32,720 nucleotides of DNA from Oscillospiraceae bacterium (GTDB lineage: Bacteria > Bacillota > Clostridia > Oscillospirales > QAMX01), in contig SVLQ01000011.1 of NCBI GenBank assembly GCA_015067825.1, positions 1-32,720 of the forward strand, given 5' to 3'. A program made the translations under genes and the position numbers. Below the pieces are notes generated by a model that was not told the DNA's origin, did not search any database, and saw only the letters and a list, made by a program, of their open reading frames with translations. Below, piece after piece: positions 1 through 8,563 of this stretch (position 1 is the first letter of the stretch; each line of letters starts with the position of its first letter).

Positions 1-2
1 AG

Positions 3-1112
3 ATGGCAACGGAGAAAATCGCGGCGATCGTCGCGGAATTTGCCGTGGAGGGCAAGCTGATCGAAGCAAAGCCGATCGTACAGGGACATATCAACGATAC
101 ATACCGCCTGACGTTTGAAACGGAAACAGGCACCGCGCAATATACGCTGCAGGCGATCAACCAGTACGTCTTCAAAAATCCGGAACTCGTAATGGAAAAC
201 ATCTGCGCGGTCACGGAATTCCTGCGCAAAAAGATCGAAGCCGCCGGCGGTGACCCGGATCGCGAAACGTTGACGGTCGTGCCGACGAAAGCCGGCAAGA
301 GCTATCTCATCGACGAAAACGGCGATTATTGGCGTGTGTACCACTTTATCGACGGTGCTTCAAGCTACGATACGGTGCAGAACGCGCAGCATCTCTACAA
401 CGCCGGTTTCGCCTTCGGCCGCTTCCAAAATCAGCTGGCCGATTTCCCGATCGAAACGCTGCACGATACGATCCCGAATTTCCACAACACGAAAAAACGC
501 CTGCAGGATTTCTTTGCCGCGGTCGAACGCAACGAGAGCGGCCGCGCAGCCGAATGTGCCGAAGAGATCGCCTTTTTCCGTGCGCGTGAAAACGATGCGG
601 CGTTCCTGCTCAACCTGCAGGAATCCGGCGAACTGCCGACGCGTGTGACCCATAACGACACGAAGTACAATAACATCTTAATCGACGATACAACGGGGGA
701 AGCGCTGTGCGTGATCGACCTCGACACCGTCATGCCGGGGCTTTCGGCCTATGACTACGGCGATGCGATCCGTTTTGCCGCCTCGACTGCAGCCGAGGAC
801 GAGACCGATCTCTCGAAGGTCACGATCGACATGGAGCTTTACGAGCTCTTTACCGGCGGATTTGTCAGCGCGGCGAAGGGTCTGCTCTCCGAACGCGAAC
901 TCGAACTGCTGCCGTGGGGCGCGCGCATCATCACGCTGGAACTGGCGTCGCGATTCCTTGCCGACCATCTCGACGGCGACAAGTATTTCAAGATCCACCG
1001 CGAAAACCATAACCTCGAGCGCGCCAAGTGCCAGATGAAGCTCGTGGAAGAGATGGAAAAGCATTTCGACGAAATGATGGCCATCTGCAAAAAGTATTTG
1101 GAGAAGAAGTAA
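3..1112 (+). CDS. NahK-like aminoglycoside-phosphotransferase-fold sugar kinase
   Basis: A 369-residue protein of the choline/aminoglycoside kinase fold. The catalytic loop HNDTKYNNIL starts at H217 with the presumed catalytic base D219, and the metal-binding stretch VIDLDTVMPG carries D239 and D241. The HNDTKxNN and DTVMPG wording, rather than the HGDLHxxN of antibiotic kinases, is typical of N-acetylhexosamine 1-kinase (NahK/LnpB) and of proteins often labelled mucin-desulfatase-associated. By family it would phosphorylate a sugar such as GlcNAc or GalNAc at C1 in the cytosol; the substrate is inference. The ATG is the third base of the window, so its ribosome binding site and the upstream gene are not visible and a slightly longer protein cannot be excluded. 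The stop is 6 bp before the next gene, so the two are probably co-transcribed. Confidence 0.8.
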   Translation: MATEKIAAIVAEFAVEGKLIEAKPIVQGHINDTYRLTFETETGTAQYTLQAINQYVFKNPELVMENICAVTEFLRKKIEAAGGDPDRETLTVVPTKAGKSYLIDENGDYWRVYHFIDGASSYDTVQNAQHLYNAGFAFGRFQNQLADFPIETLHDTIPNFHNTKKRLQDFFAAVERNESGRAAECAEEIAFFRARENDAAFLLNLQESGELPTRVTHNDTKYNNILIDDTTGEALCVIDLDTVMPGLSAYDYGDAIRFAASTAAEDETDLSKVTIDMELYELFTGGFVSAAKGLLSERELELLPWGARIITLELASRFLADHLDGDKYFKIHRENHNLERAKCQMKLVEEMEKHFDEMMAICKKYLEKK

Positions 1113-1118
1113 GCAACC

Positions 1119-1982
1119 ATGCCCGAAAGACAAAACAAACGATACGACCGCAACAGTAAAACGGATCATTTTGCGCATAAGCCGCGCAAAAGTAACGATT
1201 TTCCCCGCGAAGTGCGCGTGGAAGAGCACGAAGACAGCGAGGCGCTGAACCTGATCGAAGGGCGCAACGCCGTGCACGAAGCGCTTGTGAGCGGGCGCAG
1301 CATCGAAAAACTTTTTGTGCAGGGCGGAACCGATGACGCGCGCCTTGCCGGTCTGATCGCCGAATGCCGCGAGAGCGGTGCGCAGATCGTGCGCTGCGAC
1401 AAGCGCAAGCTCGATGCGATGTCCCAAACCGGTTCGCACCAAGGTGCGATTGCCGTGGTTTCCGACATCACCTATGCAACGGTCGCCGATATCTTTGCCC
1501 GCGCGGCCGAAACCGGCCGTCCGCCGCTGATTGTGATCTGCGACCATCTCAACGATCCGCAGAATCTGGGGGCGATCGTCAGAAGCGCCGAGGTGTTCGG
1601 CGCGCACGGTGTCATCATCCCCAAGCGCCGCAGCGTCTCCGTGACGGCGACGGCGGTCAAAGCCTCGGCCGGTGCCTGTCTGCACATGCCGATCGTCCGC
1701 TGCACCAATCTGCACGCGACGATCGAAGAGCTCAAAAAGGCCGGTGTTTGGATCTACGGTGCCGACGGTGCGGGTGACCGCCTGCTGGCCGAGACCGATC
1801 TGACCTCGGCGGCTGCGATCGTCATGGGTTCGGAGGGCGATGGGATGTCGCGCCTGACCCGCGATGACTGCGATTTCCTGGTGCGAATTCCCATGCTCGG
1901 TAAAGTCAATTCACTAAATGTTTCGGCCGCGGCGGCTGTGTTTCTCTATGAAGCGGTCAGACAGCGTACCGCCGCAAACTGA
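1119..1982 (+). CDS. rlmB: TrmH/RlmB-family 23S rRNA 2'-O-ribose methyltransferase
   Basis: A 287-residue SPOUT-class RNA methyltransferase, expected to methylate G2251 of 23S rRNA using S-adenosylmethionine. After a charged, disordered-looking head of about 45 residues comes the substrate-binding domain beginning LIEGRNAVHEAL. The three SPOUT knot motifs follow in order: NLGAIVRSAE with the motif 1 Asn and Arg, IVMGSEGDGMSRL for motif 2, and VNSLNVSAAAAVFLYE for motif 3. The basic head is longer than in the Escherichia coli enzyme, which is common in Clostridia. It starts 6 bp after the kinase stop with no strong ribosome binding site, so translation is probably coupled. Family assignment is firm; the choice of RlmB over another TrmH paralogue rests on the EGRNAVHEAL start. 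Confidence 0.88.
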   Translation: MPERQNKRYDRNSKTDHFAHKPRKSNDFPREVRVEEHEDSEALNLIEGRNAVHEALVSGRSIEKLFVQGGTDDARLAGLIAECRESGAQIVRCDKRKLDAMSQTGSHQGAIAVVSDITYATVADIFARAAETGRPPLIVICDHLNDPQNLGAIVRSAEVFGAHGVIIPKRRSVSVTATAVKASAGACLHMPIVRCTNLHATIEELKKAGVWIYGADGAGDRLLAETDLTSAAAIVMGSEGDGMSRLTRDDCDFLVRIPMLGKVNSLNVSAAAAVFLYEAVRQRTAAN

Positions 1983-2002
1983 AAATCTGAATTTGAAGGA
2001 TC

Positions 2003-2033
2003 GACGCCTGCAGCTTCTTTTGCTGCGGGCGTC
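2003..2033 (+). promoter_or_regulatory. strong hairpin just upstream of the P-type-ATPase-like gene
   Basis: Arms at 2003-2014 and 2022-2033 pair over 12 bp with one G-U pair and a 7-nt T-rich loop. No T-run follows, so it is not a normal terminator. It sits between an AAGGA (1996-2000) and the ATG at 2046, whose own immediate upstream bases carry no Shine-Dalgarno sequence. It may shape translation of that gene or stabilise the 3' end of the upstream message; either role is inference. Confidence 0.5.
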
Positions 2034-2045
2034 TGACAAATTACT

Positions 2046-4340
2046 ATGAATCAGAACTCCAAGCCGCCCAAAACGGGTGACGAATTCTCTCTGGAATCGA
2101 TTTTGGCAGAGTTTTCTACGCCCGGCGCGAAAAAAACACCGCCGAAGCCGGCTGCAGAACCAAAGCCGGTACCAAAGCCGGTGGCCGAACCGACGCCCGT
2201 ACCGAAACCGGTGCCGGCGGTTTCGCCAGCACCGAAACCGGCCAAAGAGCCAACTACCGTTCGTCTGCCGAAGATCGAGGCAGCACCTGCCGTGCCGCCG
2301 AAGGCCGATAACGTAACGCCCATCCGACGTGCTCCTCGACCGGAGGTTCGCGCCGAGGATCTGGCGATGCCGGATATGGCAGCTGCCGCACCGGTCATCG
2401 ACACCGGTGCGTTTGACACGGTCTACGAGAAAAAACAGCGGCGCATCAAAAAGCTCAAGCAACAGATCATCGCCGTTGACAAACAGGAGCGGAAGGCCAA
2501 AGCGCGTGCCAACCGCAAAAATCTGCGCCCCTCACACATCAAAACCGGTCCGGTTCCGTTGCCGGCAGGGGCGAAAGCGGAGATGGAGCAGGAGAAGAAG
2601 CAGGGCTTTGTGCGCCTGGTTCCGCGCCCGAAAAAAGAAGTGGAAAAAGCACCGGAAAAAGCAAAACCGCTGCTTAATCCGCTGCAAATGCTCAAGAAGT
2701 TTGAAAAAACCAAAAAATCGGTCTCCGCGCGTTTCTGGCTGGCGTTGGTCTTTGCTGCCGTTCTGTTCTACATCACTGCCGCGTCGTATCTGCAGCTGCC
2801 GGTTCCGGCTGAGGTGCTGCTCGCCGAAGATGTGCGCGTTCATGCGCTGGTATCGGGCGGGCTGCTTGCGGTGACGATGCTCTGCGGCTACGATATTTTG
2901 GCGCGCGGTTTGGCCGGATTGGTGATGCTGCGAATCGGCAGCGACACGCTGACTTCAGCGTCGGCGTTGGTCGCGCTCGCCCACAGCATTTCGCTGGTAT
3001 TGGCACCTACGGGTGTGGCCGATGCCGCCGGTGCGTCGGTCTACGGGCCGCTGGCGATCCTGCCGGCTGCGGCGATTGTGTTTTCGCTCTGGGGGAGCAA
3101 GATGCGCGCAAAGGTCGCTTGCCGCTCTCTGCGCAGCTGTTATCGACTGAAACAGGCCAAAACGCTGACCACGCTGCCGGAGGAATTCGACGGCGATGTG
3201 ATGTACGCTCTCACCAAAACGACCAGCCAGCAGGGCTTCTACCAAACGTTGACAGAAAACGATGCGTCAGCGACAGTCATGCGCTGGTATGCGCCGCTGG
3301 CACTGTTTGCCTCGCTCTTTCTGGCAATCTACTGCGGCTATTCTTCTGCCGAATCGGCGCCGTTTTTGTGGTGCTGGTCGCTGATTTTATCGCTGACGCC
3401 CGCCCTCGGTCTGTCGATTGCCGCGGTTCTGCCGTTGGCGCGCGCGGCCAAGCGGATGTACCGCGACGGTGTTCTGCTCGGCGGCGGCAAAGCACTGGCC
3501 CGCATGGGAGCACGCTCGTTTGTGCTTCTGACCGATGAAGATATCTTCCCCGGCGAGTCGATCACGATCAACGGCTACAAGCTGATGGACCCCGAGAAAA
3601 AAGAACTGGCGCTTTCTGCTGCGGCGAGTCTTCTGGACGCCGCGCACACCGCGCTGGCCAAACCTTTTATGCGCATCGCCTCCGACAGCTTTGCGCCGAT
3701 CCGTCCGGTCAAGGATCTTGTTTTCTCCGATGCGGGCGGCATTACCGGCATGATCGACGGCCACCATGTTATGGTCGGCACAGCCTCGTTTGTGCAGCGC
3801 GCGTGGGTCAAGATCCCGCCGGATATCAAACTGCGCACGGCCGTGTTCTGCGTCGTCGACTCCGAACTGCTGGCGATTTTTGCGGTCAAGTATCAGGTCA
3901 CGCCGAAAGCGGACTATTCGCTGAACCTGCTCGAAGACAACGGCTACATGCCGGTGATCGCAACGCGTGATTTTAACGTGACGGCGTCGTTTATCCAGTC
4001 GCGTTTCGGCATTTCCAGCGCCGATGTGGTCTATCCGCCGGCGGACATGCGCGTTTCGCTCTCGGATCCGGCGGTGGAACTCGAATCGAGCGGCCTGATC
4101 TTTACCTATGGCGGCGGCGATGCGATGGCTGACGCGCTGATCAGCTGTCGGCGTTACCGTTCGGCGACCCGTCTCTCGATCACGTTCTCCCTGATTTCCT
4201 CGTTGATCGGCTTGGGCCTCAGCACTCTGATGTCCTTTTTCGGCTGGGCAGAGGTTGCAACTCCGGTCAATCTGCTGATCTATTATCTGCTTTGGGCCGT
4301 TCCGCCCTTCGTTTTTGCGGGTTGGGTTGGAAGATTTTGA
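2046..4340 (+). CDS. degenerate P1B-type-ATPase-like membrane protein (predicted pseudoenzyme)
   Basis: A 764-residue protein. Residues 1-130 are rich in Pro, Ala and Lys (KPVPKP-type repeats); a basic stretch follows, then about eight membrane helices from residue 228 on. Segment by segment it follows heavy-metal P-type ATPases. SLTPALGLS (residues 449-457) sits where SPCPCALGLA belongs, GVLLGGGKALARMG where GILIKGGEALE belongs, TDEDIFPGES (D497) where DKTGTLTEG belongs, GITGMIDGHHVMVG where the nucleotide-domain glycine motif belongs, and ATRDFN (D642) where TGDN belongs. The DKTGTLT context, the CPC metal site, the TGES actuator motif and GDGxND are not recognisable, so phosphorylation and transport are unlikely. 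It may be a sensor or scaffold; function unknown. It has no clear ribosome binding site, and MNQNSKPPKTGDEFSLESIL looks like a natural start. It lies 63 bp after rlmB. Confidence 0.8.
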   Translation: MNQNSKPPKTGDEFSLESILAEFSTPGAKKTPPKPAAEPKPVPKPVAEPTPVPKPVPAVSPAPKPAKEPTTVRLPKIEAAPAVPPKADNVTPIRRAPRPEVRAEDLAMPDMAAAAPVIDTGAFDTVYEKKQRRIKKLKQQIIAVDKQERKAKARANRKNLRPSHIKTGPVPLPAGAKAEMEQEKKQGFVRLVPRPKKEVEKAPEKAKPLLNPLQMLKKFEKTKKSVSARFWLALVFAAVLFYITAASYLQLPVPAEVLLAEDVRVHALVSGGLLAVTMLCGYDILARGLAGLVMLRIGSDTLTSASALVALAHSISLVLAPTGVADAAGASVYGPLAILPAAAIVFSLWGSKMRAKVACRSLRSCYRLKQAKTLTTLPEEFDGDVMYALTKTTSQQGFYQTLTENDASATVMRWYAPLALFASLFLAIYCGYSSAESAPFLWCWSLILSLTPALGLSIAAVLPLARAAKRMYRDGVLLGGGKALARMGARSFVLLTDEDIFPGESITINGYKLMDPEKKELALSAAASLLDAAHTALAKPFMRIASDSFAPIRPVKDLVFSDAGGITGMIDGHHVMVGTASFVQRAWVKIPPDIKLRTAVFCVVDSELLAIFAVKYQVTPKADYSLNLLEDNGYMPVIATRDFNVTASFIQSRFGISSADVVYPPADMRVSLSDPAVELESSGLIFTYGGGDAMADALISCRRYRSATRLSITFSLISSLIGLGLSTLMSFFGWAEVATPVNLLIYYLLWAVPPFVFAGWVGRF

Positions 4341-4380
4341 TGAGATGGCGAAAAATAATCAAAAATCGCGAAAAAAATGA

Positions 4381-4409
4381 TTGATTTTTAAGGCAGAATG
4401 CGATATAAT
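4381..4409 (+). promoter_or_regulatory. promoter of the EF-G-like gene
   Basis: TTGATT (4381-4386), a 17-bp spacer and TATAAT (4404-4409) form a near-consensus sigma-A promoter about 60 bp before the ATG. The -35 box lies inside an AT-rich imperfect inverted repeat (4351-4389) that could weakly end the upstream transcript. Confidence 0.8.
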
Positions 4410-4472
4410 TATTTGTAGGCGCATCTCATATTGATTCGTTGATATTTCACATAATAAAGGAGAGAATCACTG

Positions 4473-6548
4473 ATGGCGTATTCCATTGAAAAAATCCGCA
4501 ATATCTGTCTCTTGGGACATGGCGGCGACGGTAAGACCTCGCTGACAGAGAGCATTTTGTTTGCGAATAAAGTGACCGACCGTCTCGGCAAAGCGATGGA
4601 CGGCAACACGGTCTCTGACTATGACCCCGAAGAAATCAAGCGTAAGATCTCTATCCAGACGACACTCGAACCTGTCGAAGTCGGCGGTTATAAGATCAAT
4701 GTTCTCGACGCCCCGGGCTTCTTCGACTTTGTCGGCGAAGTGACCGAAGCGCTGCGCGTTTCCGAATCTGCCGTTATCGTTTCCAGCGCCAAGGGCGGCA
4801 TTGCTGTCGGCGCCCAGAAGGCGTGGCTGAACCTCAAGCACATGGACAAGCCTTGCGCCCTCTACATCTCCAAGCTCGACGAAGAAAACGCCGACTTCTT
4901 CAAGACCTATGAAGAAGCCCGTTCGATCTTCGGTATGTCGGTTGCCCCGATCATCATCCCGATCATGGAAGGCGGCACGGCCACCGGTATCGTCAACATC
5001 GTCACCAAAAAAGCTTACAAGGTTGCCAACCACAAGGCCACCGAGATCGCGGTCCCGGCTTCGATGGAAGACATGGTCGAAGAATACCGCTCCGTCCTCG
5101 CCGAAAACGTCGCCGAAACCAACGACGACCTGATGGAAAAATTCTTCGGCGGCGAAGAATTCACCGATGAAGAATTCGCCGAAGGCATCCGTGCCGGTGT
5201 CGCTTCCCGCGCCATCTGCCCGGTCTTCTGCGGCTCGGCCATGACCGGCCTCGGCACCGATGCGCTCCTCCAGGGCATCATCGATTACTTCCCGTCGCCG
5301 GCCGAAGGCAAAGACGAGATCCAGATCGTCGATGGCGAAGAAAAAGCCTACGCCTACGACGAAAACGGCGCTGCCTGCGCGTTCGTCTTCAAGACCGTCG
5401 CCGACCAGTACGGCCGTTTCTCGTTCTTCAAGGTCATCTCCGGCAAGATCACGCCCGATATGGCTGCTGTCAACACCGTCAGCGGCGCCAGCGAAAAGAT
5501 CGGCCGTATCTACACCGTCTGCGGCAAGAAGAACACCGAAATTGCTGAAATCGGCACCGGTGACATCGGCGCAGTCGCCAAACTGACCAACACCCGCACG
5601 GGCGATACGCTCTGTGCCGCCGGCGGCTCGACCGTCATTAAGGGCATGGAATTCCCGCGCGTTTGCTACACCAAGGCCATCATCGCCAAGAACAAGGCCG
5701 CTGAAGAAAAGATCGCCACCGGTCTTGCCCGTCTCCACGACGAAGATCCGGTGTTCGAAAACGCCATCAACGCCGAAACCCACCAGCAGACGATCTCCGG
5801 CATGGGCGATATCCACCTCGACGTTCTCTGCTCGAAGCTGAAGGCCAAATTCGGCGTCGAAGTCGAACTCGTCGAGCCGCGTGTTGCCTACCGCGAAAAG
5901 ATCCGCAAAAAGGTCGAAGCGGAAGGCCGTCACAAGAAGCAGTCCGGCGGTCACGGCCAGTTCGGTCACGTTAAGATCCGCTTCGAGCCCACGGAAGAAC
6001 TCGACCTCGTCTTCGCGGAAGAGATCTTCGGCGGCAGCGTTCCGAAGAACTTCCACCCGGCCGTTGAAAAGGGTCTGCGCGACTGCATGGAAAAAGGCGT
6101 TCTCGCCGGCTATCCGGTCGTCAACCTCAAGGCCGTTCTGTACGACGGTTCTTACCATGACGTCGACTCCAACGAACTTTCCTTCAAACTGGCTGCCCGC
6201 CTTGCTTACAAGAGCGGTCTGCCGAATGCCAGCCCGGTCATCCTCGAGCCGTACGGCCTGCTGAAGGTCACCGTTCCGGCCGACTACATGGGCGATATCA
6301 GCGGCGACCTGAGCAAACGCCGCGGCCGTGTCCTCGGTATGGATCCTGCCGAAGACAACATGCAGGTCATCGAAGCCGAAGTTCCGGTTTCCGAAATGCA
6401 CTCCTACGCCATCGACCTCCGTTCGATGACGCGTGGCTGGGGCAGCTTCACGCTCGACTTCGTCCGCTACGAAGAAGTCCCGCCGATGGTTCAGCAGCAG
6501 ATCATCGAAGAAGCCAAGTCCCGCATGGAAGAAGACGACGACGAATAA
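4473..6548 (+). CDS. EF-G-like translational GTPase
   Basis: A 691-residue protein with the full EF-G layout: GTPase domain, domain II, and domains III-V, with GHGQFGHVKIRFEP in domain IV and RRGRVLGM in domain V. The GTPase motifs differ from canonical EF-G. G1 is GHGGDGKTS in place of GHIDAGKTT, G3 is DAPGF in place of DTPGH so the catalytic His is Phe, and G4 is SKLD in place of NKMD. This wording marks the EF-G-like subfamily that includes EF-G-2, not the main fusA product, which normally sits with rpsL and rpsG. A translocation or ribosome-associated role is therefore inferred from the fold only. It has its own promoter, an AAAGGAGA ribosome binding site 8 bp before the ATG, and a strong terminator, so it is a single-gene unit. 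Codon use is strongly biased towards C-ending codons, which suggests high expression. Confidence 0.88.
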   Translation: MAYSIEKIRNICLLGHGGDGKTSLTESILFANKVTDRLGKAMDGNTVSDYDPEEIKRKISIQTTLEPVEVGGYKINVLDAPGFFDFVGEVTEALRVSESAVIVSSAKGGIAVGAQKAWLNLKHMDKPCALYISKLDEENADFFKTYEEARSIFGMSVAPIIIPIMEGGTATGIVNIVTKKAYKVANHKATEIAVPASMEDMVEEYRSVLAENVAETNDDLMEKFFGGEEFTDEEFAEGIRAGVASRAICPVFCGSAMTGLGTDALLQGIIDYFPSPAEGKDEIQIVDGEEKAYAYDENGAACAFVFKTVADQYGRFSFFKVISGKITPDMAAVNTVSGASEKIGRIYTVCGKKNTEIAEIGTGDIGAVAKLTNTRTGDTLCAAGGSTVIKGMEFPRVCYTKAIIAKNKAAEEKIATGLARLHDEDPVFENAINAETHQQTISGMGDIHLDVLCSKLKAKFGVEVELVEPRVAYREKIRKKVEAEGRHKKQSGGHGQFGHVKIRFEPTEELDLVFAEEIFGGSVPKNFHPAVEKGLRDCMEKGVLAGYPVVNLKAVLYDGSYHDVDSNELSFKLAARLAYKSGLPNASPVILEPYGLLKVTVPADYMGDISGDLSKRRGRVLGMDPAEDNMQVIEAEVPVSEMHSYAIDLRSMTRGWGSFTLDFVRYEEVPPMVQQQIIEEAKSRMEEDDDE

Positions 6549-6575
6549 TCGCGTTTTTGCCAAAACAAACCAAAC

Positions 6576-6609
6576 AAAAATCCCGCAGCGTAAGCTGCGG
6601 GATTTTTTT
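6576..6609. terminator. bidirectional intrinsic terminator
   Basis: A perfect 9-bp stem (6581-6589 with 6594-6602) closes a GTAA tetraloop and is flanked by A5 on the left and T7 on the right. It can therefore end both the EF-G-like transcript and the converging minus-strand gene that stops at 6617. Confidence 0.93.
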
Positions 6610-6616
6610 GCTGTTT

Positions 6617-7825
6617 TCAAATGTTTTGCTGTGAACCGACGGTTCCGTCGCCGACGATGGCGGGATCTTGCTGCAGTGAGAGATCGGCGGTAAACAGGCG
6701 GTCGACCGTGCCGCTGACGCGCATCAGCGGCATTTCCACACCGGTCAGGTTCTCGGTGCGGATACGCGAAAGATGCAGCGTTTCGACATGTGCATCCGGC
6801 TCGATATCGATGGCCGGAAAGGGGTTCTCTGTTTCTGCGCGGTGAAATTCGCTGATCGAAAGGTCGCGGATGTGGCATTCGCGCTCGATGAAGAACAGGG
6901 CGAAGATGCCCATACCGTCCTTTTGGTAGATCGAATGGCGTGGGGCTTTGCGGGCGTAGACGTGGTCGACCGTGATCCCGGCGAATTCGCCGGAGACCGG
7001 ACAGTCGGCCTGCTTGGTAAACCCGACGCAGTACTGGAAGTAGCTGCCGTAGACGTTGTGGATATGGATATTGGACACGCGGTTGCGTCCGGTCAGAAGG
7101 CGCACGGCGCTGTGGCAGTCCTCGGCCCAAATGCCGTCGACGTCGATGTCGGAGATCGGCCCGTTGGAGCCTTCGTCGGCGTTCAGCGCGACTGCATCGT
7201 CGTAACAGGCACCCTTCAGATTGCGGATCACGCCGAAACTGCAGTTGCCGTTAAGGTGGATGCCGTCCATGTTGACGGGAACGGGATTGCCGTGGTTATA
7301 GTCGAAGGTGATGTCCTCGACCGTGAAGTTGGAGATCCGGTCGAGCGTAACGGCGAAGTTGACCGGATCCTTCAGCGTCAGCGAACGCATGGTGAATCCT
7401 CGTACGGCGTAGAAGAGCATCCCGAATCCGATGTAGCCGGCCGGCTCAAATACACCGGTCCAGAGCGGGTTGGGATTTTGGCCGAGGTTGTTGAAGTCCC
7501 AGATGCCGCCGCAGATTTCGATATTTTTGGCGTAGTCTTCTTCCGCGCACGGCTCGTGCGGCGTAAAGAACCCCGTTTTTTCTTCGTTGGGTCGGCGATT
7601 GCGGAGCATATAACAGTTGGAGCCGTCGGCGAGACGGATCTCGGCAAAACGCGGAAGAGAGAGACGGAAGTTTGAGGGGAGAATGAGCGGTGCGGAGATC
7701 AAATAGCGTACGCGCGGAGCGGGCAGCGCAAGCTCGCAGCCGGCTTGGTCGATGCGCTGCTGGATCGCGGCGGTGTCATCGCGGATGCCATCGCCAAAGA
7801 GCGGGAGGAGCGAAGTATTTTGCAT
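6617..7825 (-). CDS. right-handed beta-helix protein, GH28/pectate-lyase-3-like
   Basis: About 402 residues. The N-terminal motif FGDGIRDDTAAIQQRID is the signature opening of pectate-lyase-3/GH28-type beta-helix proteins, and the centre has repeated short strands with N, D and G turns (for example NMDGIHLNGNCSFGVIRNLKG). Such proteins bind or cleave acidic polysaccharides. No secretion signal is seen, so a cytosolic role in breakdown of imported oligosaccharide is possible, but the substrate is unknown. The start at 7825 is chosen because GGAGGG lies 7-8 bp upstream; an in-frame ATG at 7885 falls inside the promoter and is rejected. The gene has its own minus-strand promoter and converges on the EF-G-like gene. 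Confidence 0.75.
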   Translation of the reverse strand: MQNTSLLPLFGDGIRDDTAAIQQRIDQAGCELALPAPRVRYLISAPLILPSNFRLSLPRFAEIRLADGSNCYMLRNRRPNEEKTGFFTPHEPCAEEDYAKNIEICGGIWDFNNLGQNPNPLWTGVFEPAGYIGFGMLFYAVRGFTMRSLTLKDPVNFAVTLDRISNFTVEDITFDYNHGNPVPVNMDGIHLNGNCSFGVIRNLKGACYDDAVALNADEGSNGPISDIDVDGIWAEDCHSAVRLLTGRNRVSNIHIHNVYGSYFQYCVGFTKQADCPVSGEFAGITVDHVYARKAPRHSIYQKDGMGIFALFFIERECHIRDLSISEFHRAETENPFPAIDIEPDAHVETLHLSRIRTENLTGVEMPLMRVSGTVDRLFTADLSLQQDPAIVGDGTVGSQQNI

Positions 7826-7856
7826 CAAAATCCCTCCGTTACACGGTGTTTTTACC

Positions 7857-7885
7857 AGTATACCATATCTTTTGGGCGATTGCAA
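7857..7885 (-). promoter_or_regulatory. promoter of the beta-helix gene
   Basis: On the minus strand, TTGCAA (7885-7880), a 17-bp spacer and TATACT (7862-7857) lie about 32 bp before the start codon and 7 bp past the pnuC stop. The gene can therefore be expressed separately from pnuC. Confidence 0.7.
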
Positions 7886-7891
7886 GAAAAT

Positions 7892-8563
7892 TCAGCGCGT
7901 GGCTCTTTGCCGCTTCTGCATTCTTTTCCAGCTGTAAAATCCGTAGAGGTCGTTGACGAAAAACACCGCAAAACACGCGACGACCGACCAATCGCGCATG
8001 GCGATCCAAAGCGCGATCAGAACGATGTCATTGGCGGCGTAGGCGAGGGCGTAGAGCGGACTGCGGCGGAAGGTCAGCGCGACGGCGAGAAAACTCGTCG
8101 CCACCGAAACGGTGCTGAGCGCGAGATTGGCCGTATCCCAGGCGGCGAGGATGATGCCGAATACGGCGGTGACGACAGTGGTCAGCAAAAAAATCAGCGG
8201 ATACTCTCGCTTGGGGAGCGCATTGACCGCGACTTCGGATTTTTTGCCGTGAAAGGGATGGCGCAACCATGCGATCAGCGCAAAGAGCGCCATCGGCGCG
8301 GTCATGCCGAGGTACGTAACGACTTCACCGTAATAGGCGCGGGAGTAGGCGATCAGGCTGTAAAGCGCGCTGAAAACGAGCATCAGCACCTGTCCGACGG
8401 GATTTCCTTTGGCGCAGAAGATCAACGACGTCACGCCGATCAGTGAGGCGATCAGCGGCAGAAGCCCTCTGCCGCCGAACCCGAAATACGTCAGCACGAT
8501 GACTGCGGCCGACGAAGCCCAAAGCAGAATTTCACCGTTTGAAAAATGCGAAAAGCGTTTCAT
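7892..8563 (-). CDS. pnuC: PnuC-family nicotinamide riboside/NMN transporter
   Basis: A 223-residue membrane protein with about seven hydrophobic helices. It shows the PnuC wording near the C-terminus: helix residues WDTANLALSTVSVATSF, then FRRSPLYALAYAANDIVL and FFVNDLYGFYSWKRM. PnuC carriers bring in nicotinamide riboside by facilitated diffusion, and phosphorylation inside the cell traps it for NAD synthesis. GAGGGG lies 7 bp before the ATG. It is transcribed divergently from recJ. Other Pnu proteins carry thiamin (PnuT) or riboflavin (PnuX), and no TPP or FMN riboswitch motif was found upstream, so the nicotinamide riboside reading is preferred. A long structured leader precedes the gene. 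Confidence 0.85.
   Translation of the reverse strand: MKRFSHFSNGEILLWASSAAVIVLTYFGFGGRGLLPLIASLIGVTSLIFCAKGNPVGQVLMLVFSALYSLIAYSRAYYGEVVTYLGMTAPMALFALIAWLRHPFHGKKSEVAVNALPKREYPLIFLLTTVVTAVFGIILAAWDTANLALSTVSVATSFLAVALTFRRSPLYALAYAANDIVLIALWIAMRDWSVVACFAVFFVNDLYGFYSWKRMQKRQRATR

Noticed and set aside
4467..7130. An 887-codon open frame on the minus strand opposite the EF-G-like gene
   Set aside because: It is the mirror of a gene with strong C-ending codon bias. Its protein is low-complexity with no domain, it has no ribosome binding site, and it crosses the terminator at 6576-6609.
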